The notes below the pieces were generated by a model. It searched no databases and was not told the DNA's origin. It saw nothing but the letters and a program-made list of their open reading frames with translations. Shown piece after piece: positions 14,745-21,525 of a stretch of DNA of 21,525 nt. Origin of the DNA: Bacteroidales bacterium (GTDB lineage Bacteria; Bacteroidota; Bacteroidia; Bacteroidales; UBA932); contig JAFUQW010000003.1 of the NCBI GenBank assembly GCA_017472115.1, positions 1 to 21,525 of the forward strand, in the 5' to 3' direction. Numbering within the stretch: position 1 is the stretch's first letter; each line of letters starts with the position of its first letter. A program made the translations under genes and the position numbers.

Positions 14745-15884
14745 CTACTCCTCAGAATCAAGTACGGCTGACATATTCTCGGAATATTTGCGCCACTTGT
14801 CGATCAGTGCCTGCATGTCGTCAGGAAGCGGAGAATCAAAACGTACCATCTGCTTCGTACGCGGATGAACGAAGCCGAGAGTCTTGGCATGCAGAGCCTG
14901 ACGAGGAAGAAGGGTGAAGCAATTCTCTATGAAACGACGGTATTTGGCGTAGATGGTTCCCTTACGTATCTCGGAACCGTCGTAACGTCCGTCATTGAAC
15001 AGTGGATGTCCGATCCAGTTGAAATGGACACGTATCTGATGGGTACGGCCGGTTTCGAGACGGCATTCTACTACAGTCACATATCCGAAGCGCTCCAATA
15101 CTCTGTAGTGAGTCACTGCATGCTTGCCATGATCCCCATCGGGAAACACCTTGAACCTCATGCGGTCATTAGGGTCTCTTCCGATGTTTCCTATGATAGT
15201 TCCTTCGTCATCTTTAAGGTTGCCCCAAACGATGGCTACATACCGGCGCTCTATGGAATGTACAAAGAACTGCTTTGCCAGATCAAGCTGAGCCTCGTCG
15301 TTCTTTGCCACCACAAGCAGTCCTGATGTATCCTTGTCTATCCTGTGCACGAGGACACCCATCCTCTCATCCTCGGCATCCGGTCCCTGAGATATTCCAA
15401 GATGATGGGCAAGAGCATTCACCAGAGTGCCGGAAAAATGACCGTGACCGGGATGAACAACCATTCCTGCCTCCTTGTTGAGTACGAGGACATCATCATC
15501 CTCATATACTATATTCAAAGGAATATCCTCAGGAAGTATCTCAAGTCCGCGGCGCTGATAAGGCATGACGAACTTGATCACATCACCGGGACGGATCACA
15601 TAATTGGCCTTTACTATCTTGTCATTTACGCGTATATATTCAGCCTTGATGGCAAGCTGGATACGGTGACGAGAGGTATATTCCATATGAGTGGCCAGAT
15701 ATTTATCGACACGCATCGGTACCTGACCGGCTGAAATGTCAAAGCGGTAGTGCTCGAACATCTCCTGCTGTTCGTCTTCATATGCGACCTCGTCACCGGC
15801 CTGTGAAAGATCGAGCCCGGAAAGAGGAACTGATTCCTGATCTTCGCCCGGAATCATGTCAAAATCAAAGAATTGCCGACTCAT
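14745..15884 (-). CDS. rluD: RluA/RluD family 23S rRNA pseudouridine synthase
   Basis: A 379-residue RNA-modifying enzyme that isomerises uridine to pseudouridine, probably in 23S rRNA. An acidic N-terminal extension of about 50 residues is followed by an S4 RNA-binding domain (about 55-110: MRVDKYLATHMEYTSRHRI). The catalytic core follows, with HRIDKDTSGLLVVAK at 180-194; Asp183 is the catalytic aspartate. Other family motifs include NKEAGMVVHPGHGH (136-149) and LETGRTHQIRVH. The closest functional match is RluD, but RluA/RluC-type specificity cannot be excluded from sequence alone. The ATG lies 20 nt inside the end of the PASTA gene, so the two are probably translationally coupled. It is the last gene of the LysE-DUF362-PASTA-rluD operon. 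Confidence 0.92.
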   Translation of the reverse strand: MSRQFFDFDMIPGEDQESVPLSGLDLSQAGDEVAYEDEQQEMFEHYRFDISAGQVPMRVDKYLATHMEYTSRHRIQLAIKAEYIRVNDKIVKANYVIRPGDVIKFVMPYQRRGLEILPEDIPLNIVYEDDDVLVLNKEAGMVVHPGHGHFSGTLVNALAHHLGISQGPDAEDERMGVLVHRIDKDTSGLLVVAKNDEAQLDLAKQFFVHSIERRYVAIVWGNLKDDEGTIIGNIGRDPNDRMRFKVFPDGDHGKHAVTHYRVLERFGYVTVVECRLETGRTHQIRVHFNWIGHPLFNDGRYDGSEIRKGTIYAKYRRFIENCFTLLPRQALHAKTLGFVHPRTKQMVRFDSPLPDDMQALIDKWRKYSENMSAVLDSEE

Positions 15885-16719
15885 CTTCAGGAAGTTCTGT
15901 CTTTCTTACCGGCACTCGGGCATGATCGGTAGTGAGATAAAGCACTACCTCTTCACCCATGCCTACGGCAACACTGTCCGAAGGCTCCGGCACCTGTCTG
16001 TAAACCACTGCATTGAGACTGTCGTCATAATCCTTGACAGTCGTATCGAACCTGAGGGACCTGACATTCAGAGAATGTTCCTGAACAGTCTCCACCGCCC
16101 TGTTGTTCTTGAGTCCATAGACATCAGGCACATAAGTCCTGTTGTCAAGATTGTTGAGGCCCACTACGAGATCGATTACCGATTCACTCTCTATCTGAGT
16201 TCCGGGCTCTATTTCCTTATTCTTGTAAAGCTGCCTGAGGACATTGTTTGTGGCCATGTCCTGCACATAGATCAGCTTTCCGAGCACGAGACCACGGGAA
16301 AGCAGCTCGGCCTTTGCCTGACGCATGGAATAACCGATGAGATTAGGCATCGTCAGTTTCTTGGCATTAACGGCATTTATTGTAAGCACAACGCGGCGAC
16401 CGTCCTTGACTTTTGCTCCAGGAACAGGATTCTGCCTATATACAGCTCCCTTCTGCATTCTCTTCACGAACACGGAATCAGTCACCTCCACCCTCATGCC
16501 GGCTTCTGCCGCTGCAATCGAAGCTTCCTCGACACTCATATTGGTGAAATCCGGAACGATAAGTTCCTGATTATGCTTTGTCACCACATTGAGAAACACG
16601 ATTGCACCGGCAATCAGCAGCACGACTATAATGAAGGCGAGCAGCAGATTGCGTACGATCCAGTTTCTGAAGAATCCCTTCTTTTCCGTATTTTCCGTCT
16701 TTTCCTTCTTTGCACTCAT
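15865..16719 (-). CDS. Membrane-anchored protein with three PASTA domains
   Basis: A 284-residue bitopic protein. A Lys/Glu-rich cytoplasmic tail (1-21) precedes one membrane helix (about 22-45, LLLAFIIVVLLIAGAIVFL) and three extracytoplasmic PASTA domains (about 51-117, 121-187 and 195-264), each with the usual VP/MP-D/N start (VPDFTNMS, MPNLIGYS, VPDVYGLK). PASTA domains bind muropeptides or the transpeptidase region of PBPs in other phyla. Here there is no kinase or penicillin-binding domain, so it is probably a cell-wall sensing or scaffolding protein. It begins 4 bases after the DUF362 gene and overlaps rluD by 20 nt. From memory the PASTA-RluD pairing recurs in Bacteroidales, often beside ddl, which is absent here. 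Confidence 0.9.
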   Translation of the reverse strand: MSAKKEKTENTEKKGFFRNWIVRNLLLAFIIVVLLIAGAIVFLNVVTKHNQELIVPDFTNMSVEEASIAAAEAGMRVEVTDSVFVKRMQKGAVYRQNPVPGAKVKDGRRVVLTINAVNAKKLTMPNLIGYSMRQAKAELLSRGLVLGKLIYVQDMATNNVLRQLYKNKEIEPGTQIESESVIDLVVGLNNLDNRTYVPDVYGLKNNRAVETVQEHSLNVRSLRFDTTVKDYDDSLNAVVYRQVPEPSDSVAVGMGEEVVLYLTTDHARVPVRKTELPEDESAIL

Positions 16720-16723
16720 ATGT

Positions 16724-17863
16724 CTAATTAACTTTGATCAATTCATAAGCCCGGTGTCCGAGACCAATCTTTTCTCCATGCTCGGCACCTGCTTCCCAGT
16801 TGGTATCCGGATGTACGAGACGGGACTTGTCCTCACCAAGGTGGTGATGATGATGACCGCAGCCGCACTCATGAGCATCCTTATCCGAAATCGCACTTCC
16901 GTACAGAACAGGAGCGGCCTTGACAAGATCTGCACATGCACAATCCAATGCTATAGGGTCAAAAGAAGCAGCGATGCCGAGGTCTGGAACGATGGCTGCA
17001 TCATTATGGTTCCAGCAGTCACAGTTCGGCGATACATTCATGATGAAGCTGATATGGAATGAAGGCTTGTCCTTGACAACAGCCTGGGCATATTCTGCGA
17101 TCTTGCAGTTAAGCACCTCGGATGTATCATAATCCTTGATGACGGCAGCAGACTTCTGGCACACCGCCACACACTGGCCGCATCCGACGCACTTGTCATA
17201 ATCTATGACAGCCTTCCTGTCGATGACATGAACCGCATCATGACGGCAATATTTCTCACATATCCTGCATCCGATGCAGTTGTCCGTATCAATGCAAGGC
17301 TGGGATGACGAGTGAAGTTCAAGTTTGCCGCCTACGCATGCAGAACCCATTCCGAGATTCTTGAGGGTACCTCCGAATCCGCTCTGCTCATGACCCTTGA
17401 AATGTGTCATGGAAATGATGATGTCAGCATCGGCTATCGCAGCACCGATCTTCGGTGCCGGACAATATTCACCACCGCAAGGTATTTCCCTATAGTCGGT
17501 TCCCTTGAGTCCGTCGGCGATTATCACATCCGCATGCACACCGATCCTGTTGAAACCGTTCTCCATAGCTGCATCGAGATGATCTACGGCATTCGAACGT
17601 CCTCCGGTATAGAGGGTGTTGCTGTCAGTGAGGAAGGGCTTGCCGCCTAAAGACCGGATGACATCCACAACTCTTGCAGCATAGTTAGGACGTATATAAG
17701 CCATGTTGCCTGGCTCGCCGAAATGAATCTTTACGGCTGTGAACTTACCGTCGAAATCAATATCTGCGATGCCGGCCTTTCTGATAAGACGCTCAAGCTT
17801 GGTCAAGAGATCATTGCCAGGAACTGTCCTGAGATCCGTGTAAAATACTTTTGAAGTTTCCAT
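16724..17863 (-). CDS. DUF362 protein with two [4Fe-4S] ferredoxin motifs and a Cys/His-rich insert
   Basis: A 379-residue iron-sulfur protein. Residues 1-185 and 245-320 match the DUF362 fold (KIHFGEPGN, FLTDSNTLYTGGR, ITxTHFKGHEQSGFGG-type segment at 150-165, FDPIALDCACADL). Between them sits a 2x[4Fe-4S] ferredoxin module: Cys196-199-202-206 and Cys225-228-231-235. Near the C terminus HECGCGHHHHH (331-341) forms an unusual Cys/His cluster that could bind a metal ion. The biochemical role of DUF362-ferredoxin proteins is not established; electron transfer or a flavin/metal-linked redox role is likely. ATG 17863 (METSKVFYTD) is chosen; ATG 17869 two codons earlier overlaps the LysE stop as TAATG and is equally possible. 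Longer starts run through the LysE gene and lack family sequence. Confidence 0.88.
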   Translation of the reverse strand: METSKVFYTDLRTVPGNDLLTKLERLIRKAGIADIDFDGKFTAVKIHFGEPGNMAYIRPNYAARVVDVIRSLGGKPFLTDSNTLYTGGRSNAVDHLDAAMENGFNRIGVHADVIIADGLKGTDYREIPCGGEYCPAPKIGAAIADADIIISMTHFKGHEQSGFGGTLKNLGMGSACVGGKLELHSSSQPCIDTDNCIGCRICEKYCRHDAVHVIDRKAVIDYDKCVGCGQCVAVCQKSAAVIKDYDTSEVLNCKIAEYAQAVVKDKPSFHISFIMNVSPNCDCWNHNDAAIVPDLGIAASFDPIALDCACADLVKAAPVLYGSAISDKDAHECGCGHHHHHLGEDKSRLVHPDTNWEAGAEHGEKIGLGHRAYELIKVN

Positions 17864-17868
17864 GATCA

Positions 17869-18516
17869 TTATATTATTGGCATTCCGCGGAAAATGACAT
17901 TGAACAGTCCCTGTCCGAGCAATGCGATTCCTATTATCACTATTATGGCACCCGTTATCCTGCTGATCCATAGTATTGTCCTCATCTTGAATCTGCTGCG
18001 GAACCTGCTGAGCAGCCAGGACATGGTAAACCAGTAAGTCACAGATCCCAGGCTTACAGAAATTATTATGGGAGCCACACTCCAGTTCTGAGGTGCATCC
18101 TTAGCCAGGCCGAAGAAGGCGAAAAGGGTGAACATCACAAATATGGCCATCGGATTGGAAAGCCCCATAGCAACAGCCTGTCCGAAATCCTTCGGCGAGA
18201 CAGAGGGTTCACCATCGACCTTCATCTTTCTGAAAGGATCGGAGAAAGCCATGGATACGCCTACTGCAGCCAGGACCACACCTCCGATGACTAAAATAAG
18301 CGTCCGATGGTCTTCGATGAATTTCTGAGCGAAAGCCAATGCGAAAATAGCGATGAACGCATACAAGGTATCAACAACACTGGCCCCCAATCCGGATACG
18401 AACCCGGCCTTGTGCCCTTTGCTCAATGATTTCTGAACCACGAGAATAGCAATCGGCCCGACTGGGGCTGATGCACATATCCCGACAAGGAAACCTTTGA
18501 GCATGTCAACTATCAT
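17869..18516 (-). CDS. LysE/RhtB family amino-acid exporter
   Basis: A 215-residue inner-membrane protein with about six hydrophobic segments. The family signature is near the N terminus (GICASAPVGPIAILVVQKSL, followed by GHKAGFVSGLGASVVDTLYA), and a second conserved part is GLSNPMAIFVMFTLFAFFG. Members export lysine, arginine, homoserine or other amino acids; the substrate here is unknown. ATG 18516 (MIVDMLKGF) gives the typical N terminus; the TTG at 18534 would add six residues of no evident use. It is the first gene of the operon leading into DUF362 (stop and next ATG overlapping or 5 bases apart), and it diverges from lnt. Confidence 0.88.
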   Translation of the reverse strand: MIVDMLKGFLVGICASAPVGPIAILVVQKSLSKGHKAGFVSGLGASVVDTLYAFIAIFALAFAQKFIEDHRTLILVIGGVVLAAVGVSMAFSDPFRKMKVDGEPSVSPKDFGQAVAMGLSNPMAIFVMFTLFAFFGLAKDAPQNWSVAPIIISVSLGSVTYWFTMSWLLSRFRSRFKMRTILWISRITGAIIVIIGIALLGQGLFNVIFRGMPII

Positions 18517-18542
18517 GATGCTTTCATTAATCAATAAACATA

Positions 18543-18550
18543 CAAAGGTA
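18543..18550 (-). promoter_or_regulatory. Putative -7 box of the LysE-DUF362-PASTA-rluD operon
   Basis: The minus strand reads TACCTTTG (TAnnTTTG), 26 bases before ATG 18516. No clear -33 TTG is found at 19 bp, where the lnt -7 box lies instead. Confidence 0.5.
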
Positions 18551-18564
18551 AGTAAAATTATTCA

Positions 18565-18572
18565 TATCTTTG
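18565..18572 (+). promoter_or_regulatory. Putative -7 box for lnt
   Basis: TATCTTTG matches TAnnTTTG, 24 bases before ATG 18597. It faces away from the LysE-operon -7 box with only 14 bp between them. Confidence 0.5.
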
Positions 18573-18596
18573 TCTGCTGTTTAGACGACTGAAACA

Positions 18597-20225
18597 ATGA
18601 AAAAGGAAAACATATTGCTATGGGGCCTTGTACTGCTTTTCGCAGTCATGATGTCCATTCCGTTCATCATACCGCACACCGGATTCATTGCCCTTTTCGG
18701 AATCATACCTCTGCTATGCATGGAGAGGATAGCAGACATGCTCGGAAAGAAGAGAATATGGATTTACCATTACTCTGCGTTTGTGTTATGGAACACCTTC
18801 ACGACATTCTGGGTCTGCAATGCCACCATCGGCGGAGGGATCTTTGCGATTCTGGCCAATTCTCTGCAGATGTCAACGATATTCGCCCTCTTCAGACTGA
18901 GCAAGAAGAAGTTCAGCGGTACACTGCCATACCTCTTCCTTGCATTGGGATGGATCGCATGGGAAAGATTCTATTTCGATGCAGAGATTTCATGGCCATG
19001 GCTTGTGCTCGGAAACTCGTTCGCACGCACCACATGGGCCATCCAATGGTATGAAATCACAGGAGCATTGGGAGGATCGCTATGGATATGGACATGCAAT
19101 CTCGGGCTTTTCGGTATCATGACGGCTCTTTCCGACGGCAGATGGCACTCATGGAATCTCAAGGCGAAGTCTGCAGCCTTGACGGGATATGCCTGCGTAC
19201 TTATCCTGCCGTTCATCGTTTCCGCATCAATCGGCAGCCGGTACAGGGATGCGATGACGGAAGGCGGCATGCTTCCGGTGCTGATAGTCCAGCCGAACAT
19301 CGATCCGTACAATAAATTTGAAGCGATGTCCCAAGACCAGCAGAACGCGATACTTGAGGCTCAGATGAAGAAATCTCTTGAGAATCGCAAGGCAGACAGC
19401 ACAAGCGCTCCCCTTCTGATAGTCGCTCCGGAAACCTTTACGGGAGGTGTAATATGCGGACAATATGACCGGAGCAGGACCTGGCGCAGATTCACATCAT
19501 TCCTCAAGGACTATCCGGGAGTGAACATGCTGTTCGGAGCATCGACATATGACTATATATCTTCCGAAGAAGCCCCGTCTCACACAGCACGCAACGTAAG
19601 GGAAGGACTATGGGTGGAATCGCACAATTCCGCACTGATGATCGACGGGACATCCCGCACGGAAATATTCCATAAGAGCAAGCTTGTCGTGGCAGTGGAA
19701 CAGACGCCTTATCCAGCGATATTCTGCAAGATAGACGATCTGCTCGGAGGAGTGATGGGACGATGCGTAGGACAAGATGAAATAAGCCTCCTGCACGTAC
19801 GGGACGACATTCAAGGACAGAACATCCCGGTAGGATGTGCCATCTGCTATGAGTCGGTATATGGAGAGTATTATACGGATTACGTACTTAAGGGGGCACA
19901 AGCCATGACCATCATAACCAATGACGCATGGTGGGGTGACACCCCGGGATACAGACAGCATCTCAGCTATGCTTCATTGAGGGCCATAGAGACACGCCGT
20001 GCCATCGCGCGTTGTGCAAATACCGGAATTTCTGCAATCATAAGTCCTTCCGGAGAAATCCTGGAGCCGACTCCATGGTGGGAACCGGCCATGATAGAAG
20101 GCTGCATCCCACTCCGGAACGACATCACATTCTACGTGGCTCACGGAGATATCACAGGTCGTATCTGCAGCTTCATGTTCATGCTTCTTCTTTTGAGTCT
20201 GATTGTAAGGACGATCAGGAGATAA
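18597..20225 (+). CDS. lnt: Apolipoprotein N-acyltransferase
   Basis: A 542-residue inner-membrane enzyme that adds the third acyl chain to the N-terminal cysteine of lipoproteins. About seven hydrophobic segments cover residues 7-25, 29-45, 55-75, 81-100, 109-125, 158-176 and 193-212. A nitrilase-fold domain (about 227-505) and a final helix (523-537) follow. The Glu-Lys-Cys triad is intact: Glu279 in VAPETFTGG, Lys360 in FHKSKLV and Cys417 in CAICYES. NDAWWGDTPGYRQHL (442-456) and RRAIARCANTG (467-477) are also conserved. The canonical PFGE after the lysine is VAVEQTPYP, keeping only the Glu (368). Length is normal for Lnt in this phylum. It diverges from LysE; the rubredoxin gene downstream has its own promoter. 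Confidence 0.94.
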   Translation: MKKENILLWGLVLLFAVMMSIPFIIPHTGFIALFGIIPLLCMERIADMLGKKRIWIYHYSAFVLWNTFTTFWVCNATIGGGIFAILANSLQMSTIFALFRLSKKKFSGTLPYLFLALGWIAWERFYFDAEISWPWLVLGNSFARTTWAIQWYEITGALGGSLWIWTCNLGLFGIMTALSDGRWHSWNLKAKSAALTGYACVLILPFIVSASIGSRYRDAMTEGGMLPVLIVQPNIDPYNKFEAMSQDQQNAILEAQMKKSLENRKADSTSAPLLIVAPETFTGGVICGQYDRSRTWRRFTSFLKDYPGVNMLFGASTYDYISSEEAPSHTARNVREGLWVESHNSALMIDGTSRTEIFHKSKLVVAVEQTPYPAIFCKIDDLLGGVMGRCVGQDEISLLHVRDDIQGQNIPVGCAICYESVYGEYYTDYVLKGAQAMTIITNDAWWGDTPGYRQHLSYASLRAIETRRAIARCANTGISAIISPSGEILEPTPWWEPAMIEGCIPLRNDITFYVAHGDITGRICSFMFMLLLLSLIVRTIRR

Positions 20226-20257
20226 CAGCATTTAATTTAGAATTTTTCCAAAATAAA

Positions 20258-20288
20258 TTTGGATTTCAGAAAAGAATCATTAACTTTG
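20258..20288 (+). promoter_or_regulatory. Promoter of the rubredoxin-like gene
   Basis: TTTG (20258-20261), a 19-base spacer and TAACTTTG (20281-20288) form a near-perfect Bacteroidota -33/-7 promoter. The predicted start near 20295 gives a leader of about 38 nt. This is the best promoter in the window and shows that the small gene is expressed independently of lnt. Confidence 0.82.
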
Positions 20289-20320
20289 CAATACAGAATC
20301 ACACAAAACAATAACAATTA

Positions 20321-20325
20321 AAGGA
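20321..20325 (+). promoter_or_regulatory. Shine-Dalgarno-like AAGGA before the rubredoxin-like gene
   Basis: AAGGA lies 7 bases before ATG 20333, within AAAGGACATCATT. It resembles the clpC leader and supports the start of this very short gene. Confidence 0.5.
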
Positions 20326-20332
20326 CATCATT

Positions 20333-20458
20333 ATGGAAAAGAAATTCAGATGCATCGTTTGCGGTTACGTTCATGAAGGACCGACTCCTCCGGAAGAGTG
20401 CCCGGTCTGCATGGTGGGAGCAGAAAACTTCAAGGAAATCACCGAAGATGAAGAATAA
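20333..20458 (+). CDS. Stand-alone 41-residue rubredoxin-like protein
   Basis: A 41-residue protein with two CxxC knuckles: CIVCGY (Cys7, Cys10) and CPVC (Cys23, Cys26). The pattern FRCIVCGYVHEGPTPPEECPVC is that of the rubredoxin-like Fe(Cys)4 module usually found at the C terminus of rubrerythrins and some NADH-dependent peroxidases. A classical rubredoxin has about 52-55 residues; this one is shortened between the knuckles (12 residues) and ends in an acidic tail (EITEDEE). No diiron rubrerythrin domain is attached or nearby, so it probably donates electrons to a partner encoded elsewhere, perhaps in oxygen or peroxide defence (inference). Strong promoter, AAGGA site and downstream hairpin support a real, well-expressed monocistronic gene. 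Confidence 0.88.
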   Translation: MEKKFRCIVCGYVHEGPTPPEECPVCMVGAENFKEITEDEE

Positions 20459-20463
20459 TAAAA

Positions 20464-20496
20464 AAATCGTCGCAAAACAATGTTTTGCGACGATTT
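20464..20496. terminator. Strong bidirectional hairpin terminator between the rubredoxin-like gene and fba
   Basis: A perfect 15-bp stem (AAATCGTCGCAAAAC with GTTTTGCGACGATTT) encloses a 3-nt loop (AAT). On the minus strand the hairpin runs into a T tract (TTTTTTTATT), ideal for ending fba; on the plus strand it begins 5 bases after the rubredoxin-like stop. Confidence 0.92.
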
Positions 20497-20513
20497 CATT
20501 TATAGGATCCCGA

Positions 20514-21515
20514 TTACTCAGCCTTTCCGTCTGAACCGAGTACGTTCACGATCTTGTGGATGTACTGCTTCTTCATGTTGTCACGAGCAGGACCGAGATA
20601 TTTACGAGGGTCGAACTCTGCAGGCTTTGTTGCAAACACCTCGCGGATGGCAGCTGTCATTGCGAGACGTGAGTCTGAGTCGATGTTGATCTTGCAGACT
20701 GCTGACTCGGCTGCCTTGCGGAGCCATGGCTCAGGAATACCTATAGCAGCCTTAAGGGCACCGCCGTACTTGTTGATCGTAGCAACCTCCTCCTGTGGAA
20801 CTGAAGAAGAACCATGAAGAACGATTGGGAAACCAGGAAGCTCCTTCTCTACACCCTCGAGAACGTCGAAAGCGAGCATAGGAGGAACGAGAAGACCTGT
20901 CTCAGGATCAACTGTGCACTGCTCAGGAGTGAACTTGTAGGCACCGTGCGAAGTTCCGATAGAAATTGCGAGAGAGTCGCAGCCGGTTCTTGTAACGAAG
21001 TCAACCACTTCCTCTGGCTTGGTATAAGTGTGGTGGTCTGAGCTTACCTCATCCTCAACACCTGCGAGAACTCCGAGCTCACCCTCAACTGTCACATCAA
21101 ACTGGTGTGCATAGTCAACTACCTTCTTTGTAAGAGCGACATTCTCATCGTAAGGGAGGTGTGATCCGTCGATCATAACTGAAGAGAATCCCATGTCGAT
21201 GCAGCTCTTGCAGGTCTCGTATGAATCACCGTGGTCGAGGTGAAGAACGATCTGAGGATTAGCCCAACCGAGTTCCTTTGCATACTCTACAGCACCCTCA
21301 GCCATGTAACGGAGAAGAGTCTGGTTAGCATACTGACGAGCACCCTTTGAAACCTGAAGGATAACAGGAGACTTGGTCTCTGCCGCTGCAGAGATGATAG
21401 CCTGAAGCTGCTCCATGTTGTTGAAGTTGAATGCTGGGATGGCATAGCCACCGTCGATAGCCTTAGCGAACATTTCCTTGGTGTTCACGAGGCCGAGTTC
21501 CTTGTAAGAAATCAT
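20514..21515 (-). CDS. fba: Class II fructose-1,6-bisphosphate aldolase
   Basis: A 333-residue zinc-dependent aldolase that cleaves fructose-1,6-bisphosphate to DHAP and glyceraldehyde-3-phosphate in glycolysis and runs in reverse in gluconeogenesis. The class II signature LHLDHGDSYE (91-100) gives the catalytic Asp94 and zinc ligand His95. VEGELG (143-148), GTSHGAYKF (187-195, His190) and VLHGSSSVP (232-240, His234) supply the other metal and phosphate contacts. The start ATG 21515 lies 10 bases from the window edge, so its promoter is not visible. Codon choice is markedly more biased than in neighbours such as the lnt and esterase genes (for example AAC, GAC, GCT, GGA), as expected for an abundant enzyme. 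It ends at the shared hairpin terminator. Confidence 0.96.
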   Translation of the reverse strand: MISYKELGLVNTKEMFAKAIDGGYAIPAFNFNNMEQLQAIISAAAETKSPVILQVSKGARQYANQTLLRYMAEGAVEYAKELGWANPQIVLHLDHGDSYETCKSCIDMGFSSVMIDGSHLPYDENVALTKKVVDYAHQFDVTVEGELGVLAGVEDEVSSDHHTYTKPEEVVDFVTRTGCDSLAISIGTSHGAYKFTPEQCTVDPETGLLVPPMLAFDVLEGVEKELPGFPIVLHGSSSVPQEEVATINKYGGALKAAIGIPEPWLRKAAESAVCKINIDSDSRLAMTAAIREVFATKPAEFDPRKYLGPARDNMKKQYIHKIVNVLGSDGKAE

Positions 21516-21525
21516 AATCGTATAA

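Noticed and set aside
15856..16731. 291-codon open frame on the plus strand across the whole PASTA gene
   Set aside because: It is the complement of a PASTA gene that has clear domains, membrane helix and operon context. The translation is rich in His, Ile, Leu and Cys without any domain, so it is a shadow.
17864..17971. 36-residue N-terminal extension of the DUF362 protein
   Set aside because: It reads through the end of the LysE gene in another frame and lacks family sequence. METSKVFYTD is the natural N terminus.
1..21525. CRISPR arrays, tRNA genes, IS elements, phage or defence genes
   Set aside because: No spaced direct repeats, cloverleaf-like intergenic sequence, transposase or integrase frames or terminal inverted repeats were seen. 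The gaps are too short and gene content is core.

Overview
This 21.5 kb window is chromosomal DNA from a member of the Bacteroidota, most likely the order Bacteroidales; I cannot fix the genus. The evidence is -7 boxes of the form TAnnTTTG in the intergenic gaps (two with TTG/TTTG exactly 19 nt upstream), almost no Shine-Dalgarno sequences, a GyrA box of the QNRGGVG type, a periplasmic TonB C-terminal fusion, and housekeeping pairs usual for the group (gyrA next to clpC with a TPR protein behind gyrA; a kinase-less PASTA protein with RluD). I see no IS, integrase, phage gene, tRNA, rRNA or CRISPR array. Coding density is very high and no gap exceeds about 130 bases.

Layout. 1-3163 (minus): the 5' part of leuS, cut by the window edge, preceded by a two-gene operon of a SPOR lipoprotein and a degenerate M28 peptidase-like protein fused to a TonB C-terminal domain. 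3270-5391 (plus): a CapA-type metallophosphatase overlapping phoH, ending in a hairpin. 5430-9290 (minus): gyrA followed by a secreted TPR protein. 9403-14735 (plus): clpC, then a compact run of HAD phosphatase, AI-2E/PerM-type membrane protein and secreted alpha/beta hydrolase. 14745-18516 (minus): LysE-type exporter, DUF362/ferredoxin protein, PASTA protein and rluD in one tightly packed operon. 18597-20458 (plus): lnt, then a stand-alone 41-residue rubredoxin-like protein with its own near-ideal promoter. 20514-21515 (minus): class II fructose-bisphosphate aldolase, facing the rubredoxin gene across a strong hairpin terminator.

Most genes are core functions: translation (leuS, rluD), DNA topology (gyrA), protein quality control (clpC), envelope building (lnt, PASTA, SPOR, CapA, TonB_C) and central carbon metabolism (fba). 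I found no obvious defence or mobile system. The points most worth a second look are: the M28-like protein, which has lost three of five zinc ligands and the catalytic Glu while keeping its fold and gaining a TonB domain; a ClpC with no middle (M) domain; a leucine at the main quinolone-resistance position of GyrA; a Cys/His-rich CGCGHHHHH insert in the DUF362 ferredoxin; the orphan mini-rubredoxin; and back-to-back divergent promoters whose -7 boxes lie only 12-14 bp apart.
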